Shown: positions 14,643 to 22,653, numbered from the stretch's first letter. The stretch is DNA of 32,671 nt from an uncultured Eggerthella sp. (GCA_905203045.1 CAJKUH010000021.1:1-32671); one strand, 5' to 3'. Notes: a model not told the origin generated them from the sequence alone. A program made the numbers and translations.

Positions 14643-15538
14643 TTAAGCGAGATTCGAGCAGTAGTCGAGAGCGGTATCAATAAACTCGGAAACCGTTTTG
14701 GACTGCTCGACGCGAGCATTAGAGCAGAGATACATCTGGTGGAAATTTCTCGGAGCTTCCGAGATTTTCACAAGTTTGATATCACGTTCAAACGAATCAA
14801 GGAGCCACGACCTGCAGGCAATAGCCATCATGTCAGGGTTGCCAACAACCATCGACGCCAAGGTAATTTCATCAGAGTAGAGGCAGTCAATGGTCAGCTC
14901 ATAGTCTTTTACAAGCTCCGTGAGTTCGGCCCCCAACGGACCAGTGAGGTTATACGAGATCAGATATTGATCGGATAAGTCCTTAAGCGAAACTTCATCG
15001 CGGTTAGCCAAGGGATGCAGCCTGTTCACAACGAGCACGGCCTCCTGCGACCAACAGGGATCGAACCTGACTTCAGGGTCTTCTCCCATGGTTCCCGCAA
15101 ATGCAACATCTATCGTTCCCTGTTTGATCCCCTTAACAAGCAAGGGGGTAGACAGCTGCTCGACCCGAATTAGCACATTGCCATGAGTCCGGAGCCGAAA
15201 ACGATTGATGATACGCGACCAATCTTTGCTCTGCACCGAGAAAACGGCACCGATAACAATCTCTCTTTGAAGACCCCCCCCCGCTTTTCCTGAATCAATT
15301 TCAAGCCGTTATTCAGAAAGCGCAAGGCGGTATTCACGTATTCGTAAAAAGCCTCGCCTTCGGTAGTGAGCTCAACCGTCCCCCTTGTTTTTTCGATAAG
15401 AGGAACACCGACCTCCTGCTCAAGCTTGCTTAAAGCAAGAGACAGCGTTGAAGGGGTAATCGCCAAATATTCAGCGGCAGCAGATCTGCTTTTGAGTTCC
15501 ACAAGGGTCTTGAAATAGTTCAAATGATCAAGATTCAT
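14643..15538 (-). pseudogene. LysR-family regulator split by a frameshift at a run of nine G
   Basis: Two overlapping frames together make one LysR-type regulator. The N-terminal frame starts at ATG 15538 (after GGGAG) and encodes the winged helix-turn-helix (MNLDHLNYFKTLVEL, SAAAEYLAITPSTLS) and the linker helix, then meets the G tract at 15274-15282. From there the ligand-binding domain continues in another frame (REIVIGAVFSVQSKDW to the stop at 14643). Ten G, or seven, would restore one frame; with ten the product is 298 residues, the normal LysR length. Neither half has decayed otherwise, so this is either a sequencing error, a recent mutation or a phase-variable switch. It is divergent from the CoA-transferase operon, the classical place for its regulator. 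As read, only a truncated DNA-binding protein of about 122 residues would be made. Confidence 0.88.
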
Positions 15539-15571
15539 ACATTCTCCCAGAAGCAATCACACAAACAAACG

Positions 15572-15694
15572 AAGCATAGCAAAAAAAGAAACAGCCTGGG
15601 TGCAAGCAAAACGGCGGCGGCTTTCCGAGGGGAAGAACGGCAAAACAGCAGAACAACAAGCAAAGCATTTCAAGCATTGCTTTTTTGAATGAGG
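15572..15694 (+). promoter_or_regulatory. Divergent control region between LysR gene and CoA-transferase operon
   Basis: The 164-base intergenic region (15539-15702) contains AAGCAT three times (15572-15577, 15663-15668, 15672-15677). The last two overlap an inverted pair, AAAGCA and TGCTTT, spaced by 10 bases and followed by T residues. These are candidate LysR sites or a short leader hairpin. No consensus promoter is evident. The ribosome site GAGGAGG of the first operon gene is at the right end. Confidence 0.35.
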
Positions 15695-15702
15695 AGGAAC
15701 CT

Positions 15703-16983
15703 ATGAAAGGACTTGAAGGAATCAAGGTCGTTGAGCTGACAAGCTATGTCGCTGCGCCGGCGTGCCCGAGGATCTTGGGCGAAATGGGAGCGACTGTTTA
15801 CAAGATCGAACCAGCATCTGGAGACGAATACCGCACCAATGGCCCAGGCTTCGGCATGCAGAAAACGGATATCGATGACCCCGCCTTCGACTATGCCTCA
15901 ATGAACAAAACCTTCGTAAGCATCAACCTGAAAAGCGATGAAGGGTCTGCTCTTCTTCATAAGATGCTCGACGATGCAGACATCATGGTTACCAGCTTCC
16001 GCGATAAGGCACTTACCAAGCTCGGACTTGACTGGGAGAGCGTGCATAAACAGCATCCCCATCTTGTGTGGGGACAGATGCGCGGGTATGGAGAATTCGG
16101 ACCCGACAAGAACACCAAAGGCTTCGATGCCACTGCTTATGCTGCGCGTGGCGGCTGGTTCGCTTGCCTACCCCAAGCTGGAGAAGGATATCAGCCCATC
16201 AACTGGCCAGCGGCAATGGGCGATTGGAACGCTTCCCTCGCTTTGACCGCTGGGCTCCTTGCCGCACTGGCCCGCAAAGACAGAACCGGTGAGGGAGACA
16301 AGGTCACCGTCACATTGCATCACTGCTCGCTTTGGCCCATGCAGATGATGCTTGGTTCTACGCAATTCGGCGACAGCTGGCCCAAATCTCGTTACAACGT
16401 CACCTGCCCAACCAACAACACCTATCAAACTAAAGATGGCGTATGGTTCATCATCTGCTATGGCAGCTATGACATTTTCTACGACCACACGATGCGCACC
16501 ATCGGACTCGACAACCTCGTTGGAGACGAGCGATATAACAAAGCATCCGAAATCAACAACGGATCTGGAAAAAATTCCGAAGTGGTGCGCATTCTTGAAA
16601 ATCAATTCCTCACAAAAACATGGGAGGAATGGGAACCGATTTTCAAGGCGAATGAAATCCCTTATGAAAAGCTTTATCTGCCCAGCGACATCTTGGCTGA
16701 CGAGGAAGTTTACGCCAGCGACATTCTAAGAAAACTGCATTACGACGCTTTCGGCGAAAAGGTAATACCCACTTCGCCCATCAGACTCGACAGCATGGGA
16801 GACCCCGTTCTGCACAAGAGCAGGCCAATCGGGTACGACACCGCATCGGTAATGCGCGAATACGGCTACACCGATGAGGACATCGAGAAGCTCGATGGAG
16901 ACGCGGTCGCTTGCTATCACGGTCCCGATCTACCCGACTCGGTATTCGAACCCAGCTACGGGCCTCGATCGAAAAGGGACTAA
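15703..16983 (+). CDS. Class III CoA-transferase, FldA/HadA-like (2-hydroxyacyl-CoA type)
   Basis: A 426-residue CaiB/BaiF-family (class III) CoA-transferase. It resembles, from memory of the family, the phenyllactate/2-hydroxyisocaproate CoA-transferases FldA and HadA: IKVVELTSYVAAPACPRILGEMGA at the start, ADIMVTSFRDKALTKLGLDW (about 92-111), GYGEFGPD, and PYDVFYD-like SYDIFYDHTM further on. The catalytic aspartate is probably D174 in MGDWNAS. Such enzymes move CoA between acyl donors and an incoming acid without ATP. The start is ATG at 15703, six bases after GAGGAGG. It heads an operon with an MFS carrier and a second CoA-transferase. The 2-hydroxyacyl-CoA dehydratase expected beside FldA/HadA is absent, so the substrate is open. 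Confidence 0.9.
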   Translation: MKGLEGIKVVELTSYVAAPACPRILGEMGATVYKIEPASGDEYRTNGPGFGMQKTDIDDPAFDYASMNKTFVSINLKSDEGSALLHKMLDDADIMVTSFRDKALTKLGLDWESVHKQHPHLVWGQMRGYGEFGPDKNTKGFDATAYAARGGWFACLPQAGEGYQPINWPAAMGDWNASLALTAGLLAALARKDRTGEGDKVTVTLHHCSLWPMQMMLGSTQFGDSWPKSRYNVTCPTNNTYQTKDGVWFIICYGSYDIFYDHTMRTIGLDNLVGDERYNKASEINNGSGKNSEVVRILENQFLTKTWEEWEPIFKANEIPYEKLYLPSDILADEEVYASDILRKLHYDAFGEKVIPTSPIRLDSMGDPVLHKSRPIGYDTASVMREYGYTDEDIEKLDGDAVACYHGPDLPDSVFEPSYGPRSKRD

Positions 16984-17055
16984 GACCATCGGTCTCAATG
17001 GCTGAGCGGGCACATCGGGGGATGAGCCGTATAGGCTTCGTGCCCGTTCAGCCAT
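16984..17055 (+). other. Large intercistronic stem-loop between CoA-transferase and carrier
   Basis: Bases 16998-17013 pair with 17040-17055 in a 16-bp stem with a single G-T pair; the 26-base loop can form a further 4-bp hairpin. A 5-bp hairpin precedes it, just after the stop codon. No T tract follows, so it is not a normal terminator. It ends 26 bases before the carrier ribosome site and may stabilise or separate transcript segments. Confidence 0.6.
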
Positions 17056-17088
17056 GGACATATTCCGCTACACAAGGAGGAGGAAGAA

Positions 17089-18489
17089 ATGGCAACCGAA
17101 AAAATTGCCCGACAGGGCCTTACGGTCCGGCATGTCGGCGTTGTAGTCACTATGGCGCTGACGCTGCTGACCGCCGTTGGCATTGTGTTCACGGCAGCGG
17201 GTTTGTGCTATCGACCCGTATCACAGCACTTTGGAGTGCAAACATCGCAGGTTTCGCTCTACATCACTTTTGTTTATCTGGGCCAGTGCATCGGCGCTGC
17301 ACCAATGGCAAAGCTTTTTGACAAATTCAACGCAAAAACGGTATGCGTAGTCGCAGCGCTCATGGTTGTTGTGCCTTACATGGGCTTCTGCGTGTATCCT
17401 GCAATCTGGTGCTACTGGGTAGCAGGCTTCATTATTGGTCTCGGCCTCGTCTGCATCGAGTTCACGATGACCGCAGGTATTCTGAGCCGTTGGTTCCACA
17501 CCAATTACGGCACCGTTACCGGCATCGTATTCGCTATGACTGGCGTTGGTGGCGTTGTTTGGAACATCGTTGGTCAGTTCGTCCTTGGTCCCGACCTGCA
17601 AGGTTGGAGGACCCTGTACATGGTCTTCGGCGTAGCCATCGCAATCGGCACTATTCCGTTCATCGCCATCTTTGTTAAGCGCACCCCACAGGAATGCGGA
17701 ACGCTCCCCTATGGTATGCCTCTCGATGCAGCCGCTATGGAAGCAGAGCTTGCCGAAGAGGCAGACAAGAAAGCAATTCAGGAACCTGGCTTCGCCGCCA
17801 AAGAGGTGCTGAAGATGCCCTTCTTCTGGACCCTGGTATTAGGCGCTGGCTTGTTGAACACCATCACAACGATGTCTCAGCTCTTCGCTACCTATGTTCA
17901 GTTCCTCGGTCATGAAGGCTGGGAAGGCCAAGCGCTTGTTGCACTGCTGCTCCTCTCCGGTACGCTCGAAGCATTTGCGAGCGCAGGCCAGGGCGGCGGC
18001 AAGGTTCTGATCGGCTTCATCGAATCCCGTTCCGTTCTTGTTGCACAGATCATCGGCTATGCAGGTGGCGTAATCGGCCTGTGCATGATGTGGTGGCTTC
18101 CCAAGCTGTTTGGCGAAGCAGGCATCTGGCCTATGTTCTGCGGCGGCCTGTTCTACGGACTTGCCTATGCATGCTCGACTGCAATGCTTCCGTTCATCGT
18201 TCGTGAAGTATTCGGCGGACGCGATTTCGACAAGATTTATTCTTGGATGATCATGGTGTTCAACGGCATCGGAGCACTCGGCGCAACCGGCTGGGCCCTC
18301 GTATCCGAAAACTTCGGCTGGGACGGCTTCTTCATCGGCGGCATCGCTGTTTTGACCATTACCTTTGGCTTGCTCGGCTACACCTGGATTGCAGGCGACA
18401 AAGCCCGTCGCAAGACCTGGTTCAAGAGCGACGCTGAGCTTACCGCTGAAGCACATAAAGCCGAGGCAAAAGCAAAAGCAGAAGCTTAA
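17089..18489 (+). CDS. MFS carrier, oxalate/formate antiporter (OFA)-like
   Basis: A 466-residue inner-membrane carrier with about 12 hydrophobic segments in two halves joined by a charged central loop (about 200-240, EAELAEEADKKAIQEPG). The overall style (VYLGQCIGAAPMAKLFDKFNAK loop after helix 2, long Gly-rich helices 4-5, ERTPQECG-like KRTPQECG before the central loop) matches the OFA branch of the major facilitator family, which exchanges small carboxylates. The C-terminus is a hydrophilic Ala/Lys/Glu tail. The start is ATG at 17089 after GGAGGAGG. Located between two CoA-transferases, it probably imports the acid they activate, or exchanges it for the product. The substrate cannot be read from the sequence. 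Confidence 0.9.
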   Translation: MATEKIARQGLTVRHVGVVVTMALTLLTAVGIVFTAAGLCYRPVSQHFGVQTSQVSLYITFVYLGQCIGAAPMAKLFDKFNAKTVCVVAALMVVVPYMGFCVYPAIWCYWVAGFIIGLGLVCIEFTMTAGILSRWFHTNYGTVTGIVFAMTGVGGVVWNIVGQFVLGPDLQGWRTLYMVFGVAIAIGTIPFIAIFVKRTPQECGTLPYGMPLDAAAMEAELAEEADKKAIQEPGFAAKEVLKMPFFWTLVLGAGLLNTITTMSQLFATYVQFLGHEGWEGQALVALLLLSGTLEAFASAGQGGGKVLIGFIESRSVLVAQIIGYAGGVIGLCMMWWLPKLFGEAGIWPMFCGGLFYGLAYACSTAMLPFIVREVFGGRDFDKIYSWMIMVFNGIGALGATGWALVSENFGWDGFFIGGIAVLTITFGLLGYTWIAGDKARRKTWFKSDAELTAEAHKAEAKAKAEA

Positions 18490-18504
18490 AGCAATCAACA
18501 ATAT

Positions 18505-18592
18505 GCTGCCTGGCTTTCCAGGCAGCAATCCCCCACCCACTTCCGTGTTACACACAATTCCTTGCCGGGCTTAAACCAAAGCCCGGCAAGGA
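18505..18592 (+). other. Tandem stem-loops between carrier and small membrane protein genes
   Basis: First, a perfect 9-bp stem (18505-18513 with 18518-18526) with a 4-base loop. Second, a perfect 14-bp stem (18559-18572 with 18579-18592) with a 6-base loop. Neither has a T tract on the + strand. The second ends 10 bases before the small gene's ATG, so it may block or shape its translation. Together they suggest control of the ratio of downstream to upstream products by processing or partial termination. Confidence 0.65.
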
Positions 18593-18602
18593 CCGAAAGG
18601 CG

Positions 18603-18779
18603 ATGAGCACAATGATCGATTTCAATCTGCTCTGCAATATTTTGAGCCCTGGCATTTTCGTTATTCTGGCCGGTGGACTGCTGACAGGCTACGACACAGC
18701 AACGCTTATTGTCATCGGTGTGATCGGCTACAGCCTCGTGTTTCTTATGAGGCGTCTTGCCAAAAGGCAGAACAAGTAA
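18603..18779 (+). CDS. Small two-helix membrane protein (58 residues), unrecognised
   Basis: A short open frame in the 396-base gap between the carrier and the second CoA-transferase. It begins MSTMIDFNLLCNILS and has two hydrophobic segments (about 10-28 and 33-49) joined by a short turn with GYDT, then a positively charged end (RRLAKRQNK). This is a clean membrane hairpin with both ends predicted inside. The ribosome site is weak: AAAGG is only 2 bases from ATG 18603 but 11 from the in-frame ATG at 18612, so the second start is possible. Its coding reality is inferred from hydropathy, the positive-inside tail and its place in the operon. It might be a small partner of the carrier. Confidence 0.65.
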   Translation: MSTMIDFNLLCNILSPGIFVILAGGLLTGYDTATLIVIGVIGYSLVFLMRRLAKRQNK

Positions 18780-18885
18780 ACCAATCCATGTCACTTAACT
18801 TCCATTTCAAACCAAAACAGCTTTACGCACCACTGAGGGGTGCTTGGGTTCGTGCTGTCTCATTCATCCAGAAAGGAGAACCCCC

Positions 18886-20061
18886 ATGAAAAAGCCTTTT
18901 GAAAACTACGTAGTATTAGACCTTTCACGCTACCTGCTTGGTGCATACGTAAGTCTCTTTTTCGGGGATCTGGGAGCTCGAGTGATCAAAGTTGAGGACA
19001 CCAAAACTGGCGACCTGGTACGTGGAGAAGAGCCGAAAATCAACGGTGAAAGTTATTATCACTATGCATTGAACCGCAACAAAGAGAGCGTTTCCTTCAA
19101 CCTTAAAGATCAGGAAGTGCTCGAGCGATTCTACGAGCTTGTCAAACAAGCCGATGTATTAGTTGAGAACTACCGACCCGGCGTTGCAAAGCGCCTCGGA
19201 ATCGATTTCGAGACTCTTCACGAGATAAATCCAAAATTGGTGTATGTGTCGTTCTCCGCTTATGGACAAAACGACCCGCGCAGTCTTGATGCCCTTCACG
19301 ATATCAATATCGTAGCAAAAACGGGATATTACGATTTAACTGAAGGCGCAGTCGCCCTGCTCCAACCCTCGGATCTCGCCGCAGCAATGGTAGGAATTCA
19401 GGGAGCATTAACTGGCCTGCTTGTTAGAGATGAAGCCGGAGGCGGTCACATCGATGTTTCGATGTATGATTCACTGCTCTGGTGGAACGCCATGCTCGAC
19501 AGCCGCTGGTTCTTCTACGGAAAGAATCTCACCTCGCAGATGAGAGAATACCCCTCGGTTGGCTACAACGTCTATCGAACAAAAGACAATCGTATGGTTT
19601 CTTTCGGTCTCTATGAAAATAAGTTCTGGAACGACTTCTGCAACGATATCAACCGCCCGGACCTGTACGACATGCTCAAAGATACGCCGCAGCAAAATCC
19701 CGAAGCATACCAAGCAGTTGTGGACTTTGCCGCCTCAATGACCTACGAAGAATGGCAGGAATGGCTCAAGGATAAAACTTACGCAATTGCCCCCTGTCTA
19801 ACCAAGACAGAAGCAATCGGGCTAGCCGCAGAAACAGATCCTCACATGATTGGCTTTGTTGATTTCCCGCGCTTCGGCGAAGCACTGCAAACCAACACAC
19901 CCCATATTATCGGATCTATGAAGTCTGACTTGCACGACGCAGTAGAGCCAGCCCTGCTTGGCGAATCGACGATATCGGTTCTCTCTTCACTTGGAGCAAG
20001 TAACTCCGAAATCAAAGCAATGATTGAAAGAGGCGCTATTAAATGCCCTAAAGCCAGTTAA
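18886..20061 (+). CDS. Class III CoA-transferase, CaiB/BaiF type
   Basis: A 391-residue CaiB/BaiF-family protein, clearly different from the FldA-like one upstream. It opens NYVVLDLSRYLLGAYVSLFFGDLGARVIKVED, then has ESYYHYALNRNKESVSFNLK (about 55-74) and ENYRPGVAKRLGID (94-107). The catalytic aspartate is probably D163 in QPSDLAA. The carnitine, bile-acid and racemase branches share these features, so the exact reaction is open. The start is ATG at 18886 after AGAAAGGAG; an upstream in-frame start at 18844 has no ribosome site. It ends the operon. Two unlike CoA-transferases flanking one carrier suggest a donor/acceptor CoA cycle or two related substrates. Confidence 0.9.
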   Translation: MKKPFENYVVLDLSRYLLGAYVSLFFGDLGARVIKVEDTKTGDLVRGEEPKINGESYYHYALNRNKESVSFNLKDQEVLERFYELVKQADVLVENYRPGVAKRLGIDFETLHEINPKLVYVSFSAYGQNDPRSLDALHDINIVAKTGYYDLTEGAVALLQPSDLAAAMVGIQGALTGLLVRDEAGGGHIDVSMYDSLLWWNAMLDSRWFFYGKNLTSQMREYPSVGYNVYRTKDNRMVSFGLYENKFWNDFCNDINRPDLYDMLKDTPQQNPEAYQAVVDFAASMTYEEWQEWLKDKTYAIAPCLTKTEAIGLAAETDPHMIGFVDFPRFGEALQTNTPHIIGSMKSDLHDAVEPALLGESTISVLSSLGASNSEIKAMIERGAIKCPKAS

Positions 20062-20107
20062 ACAATTGCTCCATTGGATACGGAGACACTTACTTAACCT
20101 TTCTCTT

Positions 20108-20141
20108 GCAGCCCCACCCAAAATGGCTGCTTCTCTCCTTT
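20108..20141 (+). terminator. Weak terminator after the CoA-transferase operon
   Basis: A 6-bp GC stem (20108-20113 with 20125-20130) is followed by the pyrimidine-rich tail TTCTCTCCTTT. It lies 46 bases past the last stop of the operon. The stem is short, so confidence is modest. Confidence 0.45.
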
Positions 20142-20146
20142 CCCTC

Positions 20147-20196
20147 GCGCGCCGACGATCCCCCTAACGAGAGTCGGCGCGCACCTATATATAGGT
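20147..20196. repeat. GC-rich inverted repeat followed by a perfect AT palindrome
   Basis: Bases 20147-20156 pair with 20173-20182 (10 bp, 16-base loop). Immediately after lies the perfect 14-base palindrome ACCTATATATAGGT (20183-20196). Both sit in the 180-base spacer between two converging genes (stops at 20061 and 20242). They may serve as a bidirectional transcription barrier. Confidence 0.5.
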
Positions 20197-20241
20197 ACCT
20201 CCGTTCAGACGGCTAAAAGACTCCTTGAATAAATATCGGCC

Positions 20242-21135
20242 CTAACAATTCCGCTTGAACCAGACGCGGAGCTCTTTTTCCATTCTTTCGAATTCTTCTT
20301 TTGTTGACGAGACGGCAAAACCATCATCCAGGCCAAGGGGCTGTTTGGCGATCTTGAAGATGTTGCCTTGCTCCATCAGGATCTTACGGCTTTCCGCATA
20401 GGTGAGCTCGAAGGCAAAGCACAGGAACCCCACCACGTAATCGGCGGGGAACACGCGGTCGCTGCGCTTTACACAGTGACGTTCCCCGAATGCCTCAAGA
20501 GCAGGCTTCGAAAGCTTACTTCGGCGCAGTGCCTCGAGCGGAACGCCTAAGATGGTTTCCGAATCGCTCTCGCTCACCGTATGCAGGATGTCGAGCTTGT
20601 CAGCATCGCGCACGATATTGCAAAACCGCCTGGTTCTATCGGCAACGTCGTCGGGCAAACGATAATCGCCGTGAGTTGCAATGGCGGTATGGATCAGATC
20701 GTCTTCCTTGACCCCTTCAACGAAATCGCGCAAACGAATCTCGGTCGCAGAAAGACCAGCAAAGAGGGATATGCCAGGATTTTTACGAGGGGCAGGAACC
20801 TCTCCTTCTTCTGGAATGACCTCAAAGGGAGGCGTGCCGGCAAATTGGCTGAACAGCACTTCTGCACCGAGCTTGGCGTGATTGGTTGACCGTGCATCCG
20901 AGAACGTATCCCAACGGCGCAGCTGCTCAAAACGGCCGATATCATGCAGCAGGCCGATAAGCCACGCAAGATCGAGGTCGTCCTGCTTCATGCCGTTGCT
21001 TTTCGCGATTTCCTCGCACAAGCTTGCAACACGTTTTGAGTGTTCTACTTTGAGCGCAATACGGTGATTTTCCGCGCTGTAGAACGAAACATACTCTGAA
21101 AATGCCTTTTGGGCTTTGCTGCGATCGATCTTCAT
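20242..21135 (-). CDS. HD-domain phosphohydrolase
   Basis: A 297-residue soluble protein with an HD metal-dependent phosphohydrolase domain. The metal ligands are visible in order: H32 (KVEHSKRVA), the H64-D65 pair (GLLHDIGRFEQ) and a distal Asp in RDADKLDIL (177-181). A further H86 lies in TNHAKLGAEVL. HD enzymes hydrolyse phosphoester bonds of nucleotides or signalling nucleotides; the substrate is not indicated. The C-terminal 100 residues are helical without a recognised motif. The start is ATG at 21135 with AGAGGG upstream. It is monocistronic, converging on the CoA-transferase operon. Confidence 0.85.
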   Translation of the reverse strand: MKIDRSKAQKAFSEYVSFYSAENHRIALKVEHSKRVASLCEEIAKSNGMKQDDLDLAWLIGLLHDIGRFEQLRRWDTFSDARSTNHAKLGAEVLFSQFAGTPPFEVIPEEGEVPAPRKNPGISLFAGLSATEIRLRDFVEGVKEDDLIHTAIATHGDYRLPDDVADRTRRFCNIVRDADKLDILHTVSESDSETILGVPLEALRRSKLSKPALEAFGERHCVKRSDRVFPADYVVGFLCFAFELTYAESRKILMEQGNIFKIAKQPLGLDDGFAVSSTKEEFERMEKELRVWFKRNC

Positions 21136-21242
21136 TGGTGCCCTCTTTCTTCCTCCCCTAGCTTACTCTTGAACGCCCATGTAAGCAGACTCGATCCAAG
21201 CGTTGTTTCCATTTTTTAAGCAAAGGAGAAAGCCAGGCAAAC

Positions 21243-21277
21243 AAAAAAAACGCGCCCAGCAAACAGCCAGGCGCGTT
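21243..21277 (-). terminator. Intrinsic terminator after the aminotransferase gene
   Basis: An 8-bp GC-rich stem (21249-21256 with 21270-21277) is followed on the minus strand by a run of T (TTTTTTTTG). It lies 25 bases past the stop. Confidence 0.85.
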
Positions 21278-21302
21278 GCAAGGATTCTATGACGTTGCAG
21301 GT

Positions 21303-22595
21303 TTATGCTTCAAGCAGCTTTTCAACAGAAGCGAGCTTCACGCAGCAGACGAATACCTTCAATGCCGACTCCAGTTCTTCCAGCGGAGGAAGCGTAGGAG
21401 CAATACGGATGTTGGAATCAAGCGGGTCGTTCTTGTAGGGGTAGGTTGCGCCAGCGCCCGTCATGGTAACGCCAGCTTCCTTTGCCATGGAAACGATGCG
21501 CTTTGCCGTGCCTTCGGGAGCGTTGAAGGAAACGAAGTAGCCGCCACGAGGGTTGCTCCACGTGCCACAACCCGTGCCTGCCAGACCTTCTTCGAGCATC
21601 TTCAGAACAAGCTCGAACTTCGGGCGAATGATGGCAGCATGCTTTGCCATATGGGCAGCGATTCCCTCGGCATTCTTCAGGAAGCGAACGTGACGCATCT
21701 GGTTGAGCTTGTCGTGGCCAATGGTCTGAACGCCCATGCGCTTTTTGATCTCAGCAACGTTTTCGGGGCTTGCCGCCATAGCAGCAACGCCAGCGCCAGG
21801 GAACGTCACCTTGGAAGTGGAAGCGAACTTGAAGTAACGGTTGGGATTGCCCGCTTCAACGCATGCCTTAGCAATGTCGAGCAGCTGATCCTGCTTGGAA
21901 GCATCGTCGTACAGATGATGCACCGTGTAGGCGTTGTCCCAGAAAATGCGGAAATCTTCAGCAGCACACTTCATCGAGGCCAAGCGGCGAACAACCTCGT
22001 CAGAGTAGGTAACGCCACCAGGGTTGGAGTACTTAGGCACGCACCAGATACCCTTGAAGGCGGAATCGTTGGCAACCAATTCCTCGACAGCATCCATGTC
22101 GGGACCTTCGTCGGTCATGGGAACGGTTACCATCTCGATACCGAATGCCTCGGTTACGCCGAAGTGGCGGTCGTAGCCAGGAACAGGGCATACGAACTTG
22201 ACCTTGTCGAGCTGGCTCCAAGGAGGAGAGCCAAGCGTACCGAACACCCAGCAGCGCATCACGGTGTCGTACATGATGTTCAAGCTGGAATTACCGAATA
22301 CGATGGTGTTTTCCGCCGTATCGTCGAGCATCGAAGCCATGAGCTCCTTTGCCTCGGGCAGGCCATCTACCACACCATAGTTGCGGATATCGGTTCCATT
22401 AGAGGCCTTGCACTCGTCGGAAGAAGGCAGGATGTCGAGCATGGGCATGCTGAGATCGAGCTGGTCGGAACCAGGCTTGCCACGCGCCATGTTCAGGGAA
22501 AGGCCCTGAGCCTTATAGGTTTCGTATTCTTCGGTAAGTGCGGTTTTGAGCGTGTTCAGCTCTTCTTTTCCCATTTCCGCGTAAGTGGGCATCAT
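21303..22595 (-). CDS. Class I aminotransferase, aspartate aminotransferase Ic-like
   Basis: A 430-residue PLP-dependent aminotransferase of the branch often called class Ic aspartate aminotransferase. The start of the domain reads LSLNMARGKPGSDQLDLS (about 32-49). The substrate and cofactor segments RNYGVVDGLPEAKELMA, VPKYSNPGGVTYSDE and FWDNAYTVHHLY are intact. The PLP lysine is probably in FASTSKVTFPGAGVAAM. The C-terminus has RGGYFVSF and the SNIRIAPTLP segment with the carboxylate-binding Arg. The start is ATG at 22595 or the next codon (22592), after GGAAGGAAG; the latter has better spacing. An in-frame extension to 22670 overlaps the promoter and is rejected. It probably interconverts aspartate and glutamate keto-acids. 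Confidence 0.9.
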   Translation of the reverse strand: MMPTYAEMGKEELNTLKTALTEEYETYKAQGLSLNMARGKPGSDQLDLSMPMLDILPSSDECKASNGTDIRNYGVVDGLPEAKELMASMLDDTAENTIVFGNSSLNIMYDTVMRCWVFGTLGSPPWSQLDKVKFVCPVPGYDRHFGVTEAFGIEMVTVPMTDEGPDMDAVEELVANDSAFKGIWCVPKYSNPGGVTYSDEVVRRLASMKCAAEDFRIFWDNAYTVHHLYDDASKQDQLLDIAKACVEAGNPNRYFKFASTSKVTFPGAGVAAMAASPENVAEIKKRMGVQTIGHDKLNQMRHVRFLKNAEGIAAHMAKHAAIIRPKFELVLKMLEEGLAGTGCGTWSNPRGGYFVSFNAPEGTAKRIVSMAKEAGVTMTGAGATYPYKNDPLDSNIRIAPTLPPLEELESALKVFVCCVKLASVEKLLEA

Positions 22596-22653
22596 GCTTC
22601 CTTCCGTCTGCTGGGCGGTGCATAGAGCAGCCACCCAATTGATGAACGTTTTA

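Noticed and set aside
14643..15538. LysR split read as programmed ribosomal frameshifting
   Set aside because: A G run could slip, but there is no ribosome-site-like stimulator or downstream pseudoknot evident, and programmed shifts are not known for LysR; error or tract-length variation is simpler.
15703..20061. Operon as an oxalate degradation cluster
   Set aside because: The carrier and CoA-transferase style would allow it, but no oxalyl-CoA decarboxylase is present, and the first transferase looks closer to FldA/HadA than to formyl-CoA transferase.
20242..21135. HD protein as a Cas3-like or CRISPR-linked nuclease
   Set aside because: No helicase, no other cas genes and no repeat array; the motif order fits a stand-alone small-molecule phosphohydrolase.
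21276..22625. A + strand open frame of 449 codons opposite the aminotransferase
   Set aside because: Shadow of strong codon bias on the other strand; no ribosome site, and it crosses the terminator of the real gene.
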